This document shows, one piece after another, positions 9,120-21,700 of a DNA stretch of 64,000 nucleotides. The DNA lies in contig CM076141.1 in NCBI GenBank assembly GCA_038025085.1, positions 15,874,001 through 15,938,000 on the forward strand, written 5' to 3'. The position numbers were made by a program, and so were the translations under genes. Under the pieces are notes generated by a model that was given only the letters and a program-made list of their open reading frames with translations, was not told the DNA's origin and searched no databases. This stretch comes from Tetragonia tetragonoides (taxonomy: Eukaryota > Streptophyta > Magnoliopsida > Caryophyllales > Aizoaceae). How positions within the stretch are numbered: the first letter of the stretch is position 1; the number at the start of each line of letters is the position of its first letter.

Positions 9120-11628
9120 TCAACGTTTTCTAGCATTTCTCGATGCAAAATCATTGAAAATGGTATCAAAATCAATATTATCCAACATATCTTTCTCAAT
9201 GCATAAAATGGCCAAACCATTCAATCTTTCTTGTGACATCGATGATCTCAAGTAGTTTTCCAACAATTTTAACTGAGAATAACTTCGTTCAGCTGATGCT
9301 ACAGTCACAGGCACGGATAACATGATTCGATAAGCAATTGCAGCATTTGGAAGACAATCTAAAGACATGACAAACTCAAGAATCTCAAATGCTGACATCA
9401 AATCTTCAGGCAAATACATTTTCAGCACATGTAACTCATGAAAAAGATCACTATCATCAAAATCTGAAGAACCGTTATGAGAGAAAGTAGCTACCAACTT
9501 ATTGCAACATTCTTCTAGTTCAAGGTCATTCAAATAATTCAAGGTTTTAGAATCAAATAAGAACCCAAAAATACCTTCAAATACCTTTAGTTGCTCAAAT
9601 CTATCATTCAGCGAAGTAACAACAAAATCCACCACAACTACGAAGTAATTAATTCTAAAGAACTCCTCAGCTGATTTTTGTTCTTCGTCGTCACTATTTT
9701 CATCAAACTGTTTTTTCCTAGTAGCACAACGTTTTTCAGGAAAAGTAGGCTTTACACCCAAACTAGTTGCAAGATCTATGGCAACTTTCTTGCTAGAGAC
9801 AAACCCAATCTCTCTATAGTTTTCAAAATATAACACTACACTTTTCAAATATTTCATGGTAGCACTTATGCACATGGATTTCGATTGCAACTTCTTACTC
9901 ACTATGTTAATAGAAAATAAGATATCATACCAAATAACCATACCAAGTAAGAACTCAAAACTCACAAGTGCACCAATTAAACTCCCAGCTTCACTCTTTG
10001 ACTTGGCATCATCAAAAGATTCTTTTAACTCCAGTAAAGCCAACCTTATTTGAGGAGCTTGAAATCTAATGTCTTTTACACTTTTTATCCGACTTTCCCA
10101 ACGAGTGTTAGAGAAAGATTTTACTGTCAACTCTGGAACATTATCAAGTAAAATCTGCCATCTTTTAGGAGAACTTGAAAATAAAGTATATACTCGTTGC
10201 ACAACTCCAAAAAATGAAATCGTCTTAACACAAGAATTCACCATATCACAAACAGTAAGGTTAAGACTATGACAAGCACATGGCATATATAAAGCTCTCG
10301 AATTCACATCGAGTAATCGTCTTTGAACCCCTTGGTGTTTTCCTTTCATATTAAAGCCATTGTCATATCCCTAACCCCTTATATCCTCTACATTAAGATT
10401 AAAAGATTTTAATGCATCTAGCAATGAATTAAAAAGTCCTAATCCAGAGGTATCATCCACATTTAAGAACTCTAAAAAGAACTCTTCCATCTTTATTTTC
10501 TTACTTGACATGTTCACACATCGCACAATCAAAGTCATTTGCTCATGATGACTCATATCTGGGATACAATCTAGAATAATGGAGAAATACTTGGCCTCTT
10601 TAATGGTCCTTAAAACAGAATTTTGAACACTTTGGGCCAAAAGAGAAATCAACTCATTTTGAATTGTGTGACTAAGATAATGATGATGAATCTCATTCTT
10701 TTCAATGCGTCTAATATGATCTTGCATTACCGCATCAAATTCTGCAATCATCTCAATCAATCCTAAAAAATTTCCATTACTTTCTTGGTATAGTTTCTCA
10801 TGAGTTCCTCGAAAAGCCAAATTACGTTTTGCAAGACATTTTACAACATCAATTATTCAGTTATTCTTATTAAAACTTGTCTCCAACGCTCTTTCTCCTT
10901 TATAATTTGTTATTTGAGATCATTATCAATTGTTTAATTTTTATTCATTCTCACTCTTGGCTAATTTCAATTGTTCATATTAGCAATATGCTCAACACTA
11001 TTTTCATGTTGTTTGAGCTTCTCACTCAGATGCTTCTAATCTCTCAATCCATCATTTGCTAATGAACTTTTGCCATTAAGAGTTTTAAACAACTTAAAAC
11101 AAAAACAATACACTTTATCCACATGTTTAGAGTAAACCAACCATTTTCTATCCACAACCTCTCCATTATTCAATCTTTTAGAATAATAAGTATAAGAACA
11201 ATGCCTAGAAAGATTATCCAAAGGAAATACAAGATTCAATTCCCTTATAGACCCCTTTTCAATTAAAAGGTTTCTTGATTTATTGTCTAGACTATCCCAA
11301 ATTCTAGGATCATAAATATTCACAGGAGGAATAAATTGTTCATCCCTCTTATGTTTTCATTATCATGCAAATTAGGTACTTCTTCATGCTCATTCAATCT
11401 ACTATCCTCTTTGATACCTCCACATAATCCTTCCAAATTTTCATTAGGTTGTTCTTGTTCAACATCATCTCCTACCAAACCCTCGACTTTTTCAGAAGAG
11501 GTTGTTGTCCTAGAAAGTTTTTTTATTAATGGCTCCTTTTTGTGACTCTTAATTGTTCCTCTTGTTTTCTTTTCTTCTTTTTTTTTTCTTTTTTCACTTC
11601 TAGATAGATGTTTTTTAGGCAACATCAT
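9120..11628 (-). pseudogene. hAT-superfamily transposase-like gene (TTF zinc finger, DUF4371, ZMYM1-like), broken
   Basis: Coding pieces in order on the minus strand: a Lys-rich N-terminus (11628-11335); a TTF-type zinc-finger region (about 11335-11036; [10 protein letters not shown], then a CFCFKLF cysteine pair); a DUF4371 RNase H-like part (10820-10371; [18 protein letters not shown], the FSIILDxTxDxSHxEQ-type catalytic motif, with Cys where Thr is usual); and a C-terminal half (10349-9120) with CHSLNLTVCD, the insertion domain, and a hAT dimerisation block (SVPVTVASAERSYSQLKLL). The full family protein is about 750-800 residues. Lesions: a frameshift near 11335; frame loss and stops at 10821-11040; and a TAG at 10371-10373 between RG and GYDNG, inside a conserved motif. 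Plant ZMYM1-like genes of this type are mostly transposons, so I treat it as a dead hAT copy rather than a host gene. Confidence 0.85.
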
Positions 11629-11639
11629 ACACTACAATA

Positions 11640-12737
11640 ATAAACCCATTGCCTTAAGAAAGGAGTGATAGCACCTGAAAAGAAATTACTACTGCCACCA
11701 AGATGAAAATCTGAAACGGTCGCTAAAAGCATCCCAATTCCGAACACAGGAAAGACTTGATCAAATCTGGTGCATAAAGATAGGAAAAGTGAGTTTAAAC
11801 CAAATCAACAACAAGCATGCTTTATCAACTGATCAACAATATAGAGACTACCGATTCCACTAGATTATAACGTTGCTAGCTGCAATGGATAATATTCAAC
11901 TAATCACCTTGTTTATAAAAACTTTAAATAGTTATTATGAGTTAATCAATTAAAAGAAAGGACATAGGAGTAAATCGTTTTGCAATTTGTCAAGTTGAAT
12001 GCCTTCTATAGTGCTGTGTACATATTACACAGTAACAACAGTGACTATGTAAAAAACAAAAAACAAAACTTGCCTCTTCTTTAAATTCCTCCCTAGCTAG
12101 TTAATTTCCAAGGTCTGGTTTTGTTTTGTGAATCACAGTTATATGTAAATTGTATGTCAATTGAGATAAACAGCAAAGAAAGAAATGTAACATTTATGAA
12201 TTGAATTTGAAGCTAGTCAGCAAGTACTTAGTAAAATGCCCAAGTTAAGGACATTGTTTTAGTAATCCCAATATCATATTATTGGTATAGAATCTGACAC
12301 TAACGTGAAGTTCCCCTAATTGGGCAAATGACAAACAACTTATACAACAAAGGACAGTGTTTTAGTGTTAGGTGCTATTTTACTCTTTTGTACTCATGAG
12401 GTAATACTCTGATCTATTGTTTTTAAATAATTTAAATTTCACAAATCACAACAATTCAAGTATTCAACTAGAACAACCATATCAAGGGTTAATTCAAACT
12501 TTCAAAACTCAATTACTCAAATATACCCCAAATACCCAATTCCCAAAATTGGAGACAAGAAATCAAATTAGGCTGCGTTAATAATTAGATTTAAACAATC
12601 AAAACCAAAGTTCAGTTTATGTTACCTGATCTTGAATCCGGAATTCGAATTCAAGGGCTCATCCACCTAACAAAGAAAAAATGAATATCAAACCCTAATT
12701 CAAAAAAGTCGAAATAGAACAAAAATAAAATTAAAAG
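11640..12737. other. Intergenic AT-rich stretch
   Basis: About 1.1 kb with no supported ORF, structural RNA or recognisable element on either strand. It lies between the hAT 5' end and an AT/GA microsatellite. Confidence 0.4.
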
Positions 12738-12861
<124 letters not shown>

Positions 12862-13879
12862 TACGCCAGAAACATCCAACTATAACGGTTCCATGTATGG
12901 ATTCATAATGCTTTTAAGCGTTATATAGGCGGCGGGTGTTATTGTTTGATAGGGGCTTCTAATAACGGTTAAAAGCGTTATAATTAGGGGGTGTTTAATA
13001 ACGGTTCTGAAAAAAGTGTTATAAGAGAGGCATGTCTCATCACAGTTTAGTCGTTAAACCGTTATAACAGACCCTCTCTTATAACGTTTTTTTGCTCAAC
13101 CGTTATAAAAGACCCATATTTAAAATAAAATAAAAAAGAATTAAATCCTCCCCTCCCCTCTCAGATTCATTAAGCCCCGCACATGCATACACTCATATAC
13201 CTGCAGAAGTATACAAAAACATTTTACCTAATAATATTACCAGAAATTTTATTACAAGGAAACAAAAGTTCATACAAAATTAATAACCCCAAAATGTAGG
13301 TGCCTACTCGCCTCAAAGTTGAGATAATATAAAAGCAAAAAAAAATTACATAATTCTGTTTAAAAACAACTGTGAATCTGAACCTCCTACTGGGCAGAAG
13401 TTATCAAGCCAAACGGCAGCACGGTCTGACAATCCAGCTGCCGCAAATTAATAAAGCAACAGAAGCATAAGTGGTCATTTGCATACTTTGCATGACTTGA
13501 ACCTCTGCACACCAGTTATGTCATCACTTAAATTACATAACGAAGCAATAGTTTCAACTTATAGTATCAAAAAGAGAGATCGGGCAATGACTCAGTACAA
13601 TTATTCAGAAAACACACAGCAAAGTGTTAATATTAATATTCAATTCAATCTAGAGTGTTTGTCTAGTCAACAACCTTTCAAGTAGAGTAAGCCAGAGAAT
13701 AAAAGCAAAACCAATCAATCAAATATTAGATCTTTCACATATTCATGTAAAGCACCCCACATTTCCAACACCAAAGTAATTGATCATCCATCTCAAGTTC
13801 ACATAATTCATCTATTTTATTTACCAATACTTCAACACCAACAGTTGTAACAAGAGCACAATACCATTCTCTTATTGTA

Positions 13880-14240
13880 GGTATTCATGTTCTTTTCATC
13901 ATACTCAGCTTTCCTTTTCTCTGGTTGCCGTTGGTAAGGAAGCTTCTCCTGAATTTAGGACAGAACAAGACACAAAATCAATACAACTACTACTATTATT
14001 CAAATTGAAAACAAGCAAACTTACGGATTACTTAAGAGTCTTCCCGTTCCCACCACCAGCTTTCCCAATCTAATTAATTAATCGAATTTCAACATATCAG
14101 TAAACAAAATGCCGAGAATAATCAACAAAAAAAAAATTCTACGGTTAATTTAACCAGAAATCATGAAGCAGGGTGCTTTTGCTTCTAAGTCACTCTAAAG
14201 TCCCCCATTAATCATGATGTTTTAGTTATTGGCAGTTGTA
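13880..14240 (-). pseudogene. Captured HMGB (HMG-box protein) gene fragment
   Basis: Three exon-like blocks in the order of a plant HMGB gene: about 14238-14165 encodes MGDFRVT, stop, KQKHP (the helix-1 MEDFRxxFKExHP region, with an internal TAG); about 14073-14033 encodes IGKAGGGNGKTLK (family VGKAGGxKWKSLS); and 13948 downward encodes EKLPYQRQPEKRKAEYDEKN (family EKAPYxxxAEKRKxEYEKN). The blocks are separated by introns with GTAAG donor and TTCAG acceptor. HMGB proteins bend DNA in chromatin, but this fragment lacks the protein ends and carries stops. The element's subterminal repeats flank it, so it is cargo, not a resident gene. Confidence 0.75.
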
Positions 14241-14650
14241 AAACACCATACATTAAACATAAATTCATGCCTTGTTGTAAAGATGCTGAGCACGCTCTCG
14301 AGTAGAAATCTCTGAAGGTTTTATCCATCTGAACAGCTATTATCCATCAAATGTAAGCAACAACTCGAGAAGTAATCAGCATTTAATTTGTAGGTAACTA
14401 CACAAACCAAATACAGCATAATCAGATGCCATAAACCCTGAAATAAACTCCAATAATAACGCTACTTATCAAAAAGAAACTCCAATAATAAAGCTCAAAT
14501 GAACAAGCATACAAATTATAAAACTGCAGACTGATCTCAATAACTTCCAACGATCATGGAACACACTGTTACACAACAATGAATGCTAACTCATACTCCG
14601 AAAGAGGCAACATTTAAGAATTCCCAAATTATTCTTATGGCAAGCAGAAC

Positions 14651-15086
14651 CTTGAAGATTGTTAGGACTGGGCTACAACCATCTTTAAGAATTCCGAAAT
14701 TAAGATTACCAGAAATATGAACATTGCAATGGTAAATTCTTGTTCTAAAAACCACCTATCATAACCTGAAATCAGAATTAAAATACAATTAAGGTGAAAG
14801 CACAGCAAGATCCAGGTAAACAGAAACAAGCTAAGTAAAGATGAATTGAAGCGTACCTTAGGAGGTTTGAAAGGGTAATCAGTAGGAAAGAGAATGTCAG
14901 AGGAAAAAGATATCACCTTCATAGGGTGTCCCTAATTAAATAACAAGAACAAAGTAACATAAACAAATTAATTTTGAGAAGGTAGATAGATAGATAGATA
15001 GATAAAAGTGTTAAGAAATCAATTTAGATACCTGGTGGACCTTGAATGGTTGCAAGCCAATAATAAAGATTGTCTGCGGTTGGACC
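14651..15086 (-). pseudogene. Captured COP10-like E2 ubiquitin-conjugating variant fragment
   Basis: Three exon-like blocks: about 15086-15032 (GPTADNLYYWLATIQGPP), 14931-14857 (GTPYEGDIFFL, frameshift, then DILFPTDYPFKPPK) and 14765-14651 ([10 protein letters not shown], then [14 protein letters not shown]). Introns between them have ag/GT borders (donor GTATCT at 15031, acceptor TTAG at 14932, donor GTACGC at 14856, acceptor TTCAG at 14766). The fold is an E2 UBC domain. The block after YHCN lacks the active-site Cys ([10 protein letters not shown] instead of ICLDIL), as in COP10, the plant E2 variant of the CDD complex that represses photomorphogenesis. It is incomplete and frameshifted, hence cargo of the CACTA-like element. 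Confidence 0.75.
14982..15004. repeat. (GATA)n microsatellite
   Basis: Short run of TAGA/GATA tetranucleotide repeats within an intron of the captured COP10-like fragment. Confidence 0.9.
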
Positions 15087-16249
15087 TTGAATGGTAAAAT
15101 TCTTTCATTTCTTTCGGAATTCTCTTTCCTGATGCCGACATTCGACCACCACCACCGCTGCTGCTTCCGCTGTTCATCATCATCCCAACCCCCTTTAGGT
15201 CTTAGCTCATATATTGTTCTAGAGGAAAGAAAATTCGTGATAAACGGGTTTGAGGAGAATAGTCACCCAAACTGAGATCGTCAAAATTAAGGTCGAAAAT
15301 GAAGCTGGAAAGTTGATTTAAACAGATTAGCCCAGCAATTTCTCACAATCTTATCCCAATTCCACAACAAAATAATCGAATATCCACAAGCAAAACCAGA
15401 TTATACCTCATCATTCGCAGATTTTAACCCGTAAATGTCGCAGATTGATTGCCCAGAATTCTTCAAGCGAGAATACCCACGAAATTTCGTGACTACAAGG
15501 AACCCATAAATTCTAGAAGATGAAGATGGTGGTCACTGGAGAAGATGATAAACACCCAACAGGGGAGCTCCAATTTCACAGCCAAAGGTGTCGAGCCCGC
15601 AAATTTTCAAAACCCAACACCGCCCAAATCGATTTCGCCCAATTTCAGAACGAAACGACTCAAGTTTATTTTCAATTGAAGGTTTCATTTATTGGAGAAC
15701 TCTGGGTTTTTTTTTGGCTTCTTAATAATGAAATTAAGTGCAAGAATAGATATTGTTATCATAATCTTGCCCAATTCGATGAAATCACAATTTCGAGGGT
15801 GAGGGTTTCAATTAGAGTGAAATTTTAGTCTGGAAGGGGAGAGAGTTTGCAGGTGAGTTAGGGTTTACAATTTGGGAGGGATGAGAGGCAACTTTGAGCG
15901 ATTTGAGAGGGATGAGTCATGAGAGGCAAACTGATTTTCAATGTTTTTTTTTCTTTGGCTCTTTTCCTCGAAATTGAAACCATGAAGAATGGTCTTGACT
16001 CTTGACTGTAAAAAAAATTATAACGCTTCCTAATAAACGCGTTATAGTGTGCATATGGGAGACACTTGTATAACGCTTCTTTTAAAAACGTTATAAGGCT
16101 TCCTAATCTGCCACGGAACATCAATATTTCAATAACATTTTCGGTGGAACCGTTATATTTGTTTGACTTAATAACGGTTTTTTATATAAGCGTTATACAT
16201 CAGGTGTTATATTTGATGGTTTTTGGCGTCGCCAGAGAGAGAGAGAGAA

Positions 16250-16890
16250 TTACCCAGATCGGCTAGATGGGTGTGGTGTTGATGGAGATGACAAATAATT
16301 TTTTGGCTATTTAAGAACAAATTGCAACGGTATAATAAGAGAATTGATTGAGTAGAAATTGATTCAATTTGACAAAATTGATTTGGAAAGTGATAAAAAT
16401 TCGCCATTAATGTCGCCTCTTTTCTCTCTTTCTCTCTCCTCTTCTATATGGGGTTGTTGAAGTGAAGTCACTTTGTGTTCTTCAGTAGCGAGAAAGAAGC
16501 GTTGTTCAGTTATTACACCTTTTTTTTTTACAGCCAAAGTAGACTTTTTTTTTGGGCCCTCTTTTTCCTTCTTTTTCTTTGGGCCCTGGGCGGTCCCCCT
16601 CCTAGCCCTCCCCACTGGGCCGGCTCTAGGTGGGAAAGAGATGAGGAAGAGGAGAAAGATAAGAAGTGTGAAATGATTACATCACCCAAATGTAATTAAA
16701 AATTGTTCAACTTTAGCCAATGTAGACATTATTACATTGGGTGATATAATCAATTACACACTTTTCCTCTCTCTCCTCTCCCTCCGTTCCTTTGCACCTC
16801 TACTTTTACTCAATAAAAAGTGCATTACATTGTAGTCACCATTATTCCCAAGTAAACGGGACCTAAGATTTAACTGTCAAAACTACGTTT
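16250..16890. other. Intergenic stretch with a MITE-like inverted repeat
   Basis: No supported gene. An imperfect palindrome pairs GATTACATCACCCAAATGTAA (16675-16695) with its inverse near 16731-16751 (ATTACATTGGGTGATATAAT), separated by 35 bases; purine-rich sequence on the left and pyrimidine-rich sequence on the right extend the symmetry. This suggests a small MITE, but ends and target duplication are unclear. The flanks are G/C homopolymer-rich (16520-16620). Confidence 0.4.
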
Positions 16891-17127
16891 TCAGTGGCAA
16901 ATTTCTTCCGGGTTACAGATAATGTATCTAATGGTGTTCAAACTTTCTCACAGTGATGGGTCCTGGCAAGAAGTTTATGTAGATATTGTATTTAATCTAT
17001 CCATTTCATTATGTCCTGTATTTCATTGAGTTTACATCAACTCCATGCGAGCTTGGTCTGCTCATTACCTACACATTGGATATACCCTGACATACTTGCT
17101 TAAGAAATCATAGATATCGGGGCTCAG

Positions 17128-17894
17128 ATAACTAGGAGCTGCTTGTTGCTTCATGTTCCACTGGAGTCTTCACGCATACAAAGAGCCTTGCGCAAGAAAG
17201 GATTTAATGGCAACCGCCCAAGTATTTGGGTACTCCAGGTTCTTATGCAATGAATATCTCTCAATATCCCCTAAGGAAACTAGTGCAATTCATGGAGTGT
17301 ACAAGTGTTTTCTTGCAGGGACTGCCTCTGATGACATTGACAAGTTTTGAGGATGTTTTATTCAGTGTTGGTAGTTTAGCCATGAAGGGATCTCTTTTGA
17401 TAGGAGAAATCCCTGCTTGGTCCGAAACTCAACTCGAGCTGATGGTAGTGGCTCTTTCCTGAATGTGTGTGTTTGCTTGTCTTTTGGTTTCATTTTTGGT
17501 GTCTCTTAAAAGAATATCTCTGCATTTGGTTCTTCACAGACGACCCGAGAAGAATGGTTGCACAAGCTTTTCATGAGCCATGGATTCCAGGTTCGGATGA
17601 TTGACTATGAAGATGTGGCAAGAAGTTTGGGTAGGGAACAATCAAGGGAAACCTACAACAGTATACTCTTTGTCGCAGAACATTTGCGATTTTCAGATGA
17701 TCAGGTTAAAACCGCATGTAACCTTCTCTTGACAATTCAGTCCACTGCCTACATTGTACCAGACATACTGTTTCTGGGATGTAGCACTCACTGTTGTTGT
17801 TTGACATTTCGCATCCTTGCAGATGGATACTTGGCGGAGAGAATTTCAGAGAGCTGAAGAGGAAGGAGATGAAGATGGATTTGAGGATATCTAA
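17128..17894 (+). CDS. SAM-dependent methyltransferase, leucine carboxyl methyltransferase (LCMT) family, C-terminal exons
   Basis: Four exons in phase 0, 17128-17238, 17319-17444, 17540-17704 and 17823-17894, each with AG/GT borders, encode 157 residues to a TAA. They read HVPLESSRIQRALRKKGF, then NRPSIWVLQ|GLPLMTL, matching the LCMT-family (PF04072-type) strand where a hydrophobic QG(L)P or EG(L)P loop follows RPxxW. Later come LFMSHGFQV, a segment ending ILFVAEHLRFSDDQ, and an acidic tail EEEGDEDGFEDI. The family transfers methyl from SAM; the plant member's substrate is not deducible here. The N-terminal SAM-binding part (a VVLLGDGMDTR-type motif) was not found upstream to about 16.25 kb. 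The gene is therefore either 5'-truncated or has exons beyond the transposon cluster. A possible extra exon begins at 16895 (after TTTTCAG), but no frame is convincing. Confidence 0.7.
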
Positions 17895-18706
17895 ACATGT
17901 TGGATTATGTACTCACATCACGTGATTTATTTATTTTTTAAATTTTTTGTGCAAATACTTTATCATGTAGTTTTGTGACACTAATTTTCTGTGAGTTAGT
18001 CTAAAACAAGGCCTGTTGTTGCCAAAATTTGGATTTGGTGCAAATTACATCCAAATGAATTCATCGTTTTAATAAGCATCTAACTTTTAAAAAATAACAA
18101 TAATAATATAATAAAAATAGAAGCTAATTCAAATCAACAGAACTCCCACTCAAATCTCGAGAAACTAAACAACGCAAATTTCACACCTGACGGACACTTT
18201 AAGCAATTTGCTGAAACCTGGCATTTTTCAAGATAAGTTTCAACAGTCTGCCATGTTTAAAGTTTATAAACCCAACTAGGATTTCCACACTAAGTTACAA
18301 CTCAAGGAGCTCATGTAACAAAGGAAGGCACTACATACATTAGCGTCTGGAACTCAGATCTCGAGAAAAGGGGGAACAGGGAAAGGAATTGGGAGCCAAC
18401 TACACTACATTTCATCAATTTGCAAATCTATATTTACTAATTACATGCTCCTGATCCCTCAAAAAAAATAAAATAATAATTTACATGCTCCCTGAAGAGT
18501 GAAGAGTCATCATCAGCAAGGCTTCGGATGTGCATCTGAAATGTGTCGAGGTATATATATACCTACCAGCCAAAAGAACAGTGATTGGATCTGCACGATC
18601 AGTCAAGCTTTGCCATATGCCCCTCAAGAACATATGAACAATAATATTACCGCCAACAGTGCTAGCACTGCCTCAGGTTTACCAACACAAGTACCATTTC
18701 ACAAGC
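17895..18706. other. Convergent 3' flanks of the methyltransferase and GCP4
   Basis: Both genes end toward this 0.8 kb stretch, which should hold both 3' UTRs and poly(A) signals. It is AT-rich with no ORF that shows family similarity. I see no other element. Confidence 0.5.
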
Positions 18707-21700
18707 TTATTGTTGTGGAAGAGGGCGTGGCCTGACAACATTCATCACACCCCTCGCAGTTGCCTGTGACCCAAAAATAATGTTTAGTACGACTCATAAA
18801 CAGGTAAATGGTAATAGCAACTTCAGTAGCTATACAAGACAATGATTGAGAGAGAGGGGGGAGGGGGGGGCGGGGAGGGTACCTCAAAGAAGGAATTGAA
18901 ATTTAGTCGCAAAAGGAAACGTCTTAAGAAGGGGGCTCGCTGACTCCCAGCAAGCCTGCTGCTACGTAATATAGTGTACAAAGAGTTTGACTTTTTGTTG
19001 AATTCCTGAAATATGAATACAAGTCAATGCTACATCATGTACATAATGCAAGTATTTTCTAAGATCAACTTCCTATTGGGAGTCATTTCACAAACCAAAC
19101 AAGGTTAGAAACCAAAAGCTGTGCAACCATTAGAAAACCTCCTTAGCACCATTTATCTAGGAGAGGTCAACAGTGGCAACACATCTTGGGGAACTAAAGG
19201 CGAGGAGAACATCCGATCAACAGAAAGATGCAACTGAATAAGATGTAATTTCTAACTCAAAACAATAAAATAATTTTCGAGGAGAAGAGATCCAACTTTC
19301 ATTCTGAAAGGGGGAAGGAGAAGTTGCTACAGTGCAATTGCTTATCTAGCAGTAATATGGTGCATCTGGCTTGAGAGGAATGCATGGGTATTCGTTTGCC
19401 TAGTCTCTTTACAGGCTAGGGCCGCAGGGACCTTTAGGAGTTACACTATTTCTGAGGTCAACGAAGCTCGAGCCAATATGTAATTGTCTCTTTGGAGAGG
19501 ATATTATGTCCCCTGGCGCTGTACCCCTGTACATTTGATGTTTTATTAATACATACTTTCTCTTCACCTAAATTAAAAAATAATAGACGTAAAGATGAAA
19601 GTATTGAAGGTCATTCAGTGAGACAGGGTGATAGGGCATGATAAGGTAATTTGGACAACTAGACGACTTTGAAGCATTTTGAAATTGGCTCTAAGTTTAG
19701 TCAACTTCTCTATATGGATCTTGGATGATGGTTATTCTTCTATTTCATTTTACAAAAAGGCGACTGGGGTTGAGGCTTGAGCAGTGAGCATCCCTAGGGG
19801 ATCTACCATGGGTGACGCTATTTAGTTTCCAATATTTTGTGGCTAGATATCTATGAAGCCCAGATATAGATTGAGAGAAAGATTGACCAGGTGGAATGGA
19901 AAGTGAGTGCTCGTCGGTTCAAGAAGACTCTCCTTTATGGCTGTATAAGTATCCTCGTGCTCATACTTAGCTCATTGAATAAAAGACAATCGAATTAGTG
20001 CTACTCAGCTCAATTATAATCAAGCGAGTTTTGACCAAGTACATTTGCGAGTCGCTCACAAGTACAGTAATCCGTTTACAGCCTAAACCAAGGGCTGGAG
20101 GTACAGCAACCCATCACAATACCAACTAGCCAAGCATACTCGGCTTGTTCATCAAACAAGTATCAGCTTAGTGCTCGTGCTCGGCTCGTTTATCATAGGG
20201 AGAGCTCTGACCGAGTATGTTCACAAGCCGCTATTGGCTCCTTATAATCCTGCTTTAGAAACACGCTACTTGGAACTCGATTGAATTTTCCCTTGACCAC
20301 CAGTCCATTGTTCATGATGTTCATGAGCCTACAATTCATTTGAGGAGAGCTACTGTGATCCTTCTTATAACAAAACCCTAGAATTATAAGTGCAACAGTG
20401 AACAAGTGCAACTTGCGAGATAGTCTGATGGAGCACATGGCTTTCAATATACTGAAAACCTTCATCCTTTGCACTTCATCAGCTTTCAATACACTAAAAA
20501 CCTTCTTTGCACTTCAGTCGCATGTTTTGCCACTACATCTAACAGTATGTGATTTGCCTCATCCTAGGTTTTAAAGTTTTTATTTCTTTTTCGCTACGCA
20601 TCCTAGGTTTTAAAGTTGACCAAATGAGGTTCTTACCCCAGCTGAGTTTTGGTGTGACAGCAAAGCACCAATGGTTCTTGATTACACCTAAGTATAGCCA
20701 ACTTGGCTACACCCTCTCACATTATTTTTATTTTTTTTAAAATTTTTAATTTTTTTAAAATGTAGTAGAATTCATTATTCTTATCCCACCACTTCATTCT
20801 TGGACGACCACTACTTCATTGTGGGTGTAGCCAAGTTGGCTCCTCCTAAGTGTAGCCAAGATTTCCCGCAAAGCACCATACTCATGTTACAATCATAGCC
20901 TGAGTCGAATTTTGTAGAGAGCTACACTAAACCCAGCAAGGTATCAATTCTGGATGGGTGTTTTTGTCGCAATATATACTCTAGTTGTAGAAGCAGCTCC
21001 AGACAAGATAAAAGGCATCATTCAACTATCTCAGAAGGGGGAAAAAATCACAACATAAAACTTGTATTATCTAGTGACCTGCCTGCTCCATCGATTAAAT
21101 GTCAAACTTGGAACTTGGAAGAGTTGAATAAGAAATTATCAAAGTTACCTCAGTTATATGATCCAACTCAGCTGTATTTGGACTATCTTGGTTTTCAATG
21201 CTCCAGCAAAATTGCAGACAAAGTTTCATTATACTGTCTAATATTCTTGAAACGGAACCAATGTCTAAAAATGACTGGGAAATCAAGGCTGATAAGTACC
21301 TACAAAAAAATTAGAGATACTTGGATTTTAGCCATCAAAAGCTCCTAAAGCATAGTCATTTAAAGTTTAAACAATGACTCAGCTAAAGACAAACAGCAAT
21401 GCCTAGAAAAGATTTACTTTGACATGATAGAAGACATCATAAAAGACACTACAAGTTTTCACCCACTAAAACGTTAATCTTTTTTAAGACACTCAACAAT
21501 ATTTTGTTCAATTAGTAGGAGGAGTTTCCAGCAAGCATCAACGTTATTTTACAGGATTCGGTAAAACCACTAGTAAAGAGGACAAGAAGTCCTCAAAAGT
21601 TAACAGAACAAAAAACTACAATAAAGCATGCCAATCCGCTGAAGGGCAAATAAAGTAAGATCCAAAAAACCTCCAGAGGCCCGAGCCCAAAGTGATGCCT

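Noticed and set aside
14282..14350. Possible further COP10 C-terminal exon (STRERAQHLYNKA frame)
   Set aside because: Similarity to the E2 C-terminal helix is too weak to support.
16364..16699. Lys-rich and Phe-rich small ORFs
   Set aside because: Homopolymer T/A runs; no conservation signal and no splice or start context.
16895..17000. Upstream exon of the LCMT-family gene
   Set aside because: A TTTTCAG acceptor is present, but no frame gives the expected SAM-binding motif or a GT donor in phase.
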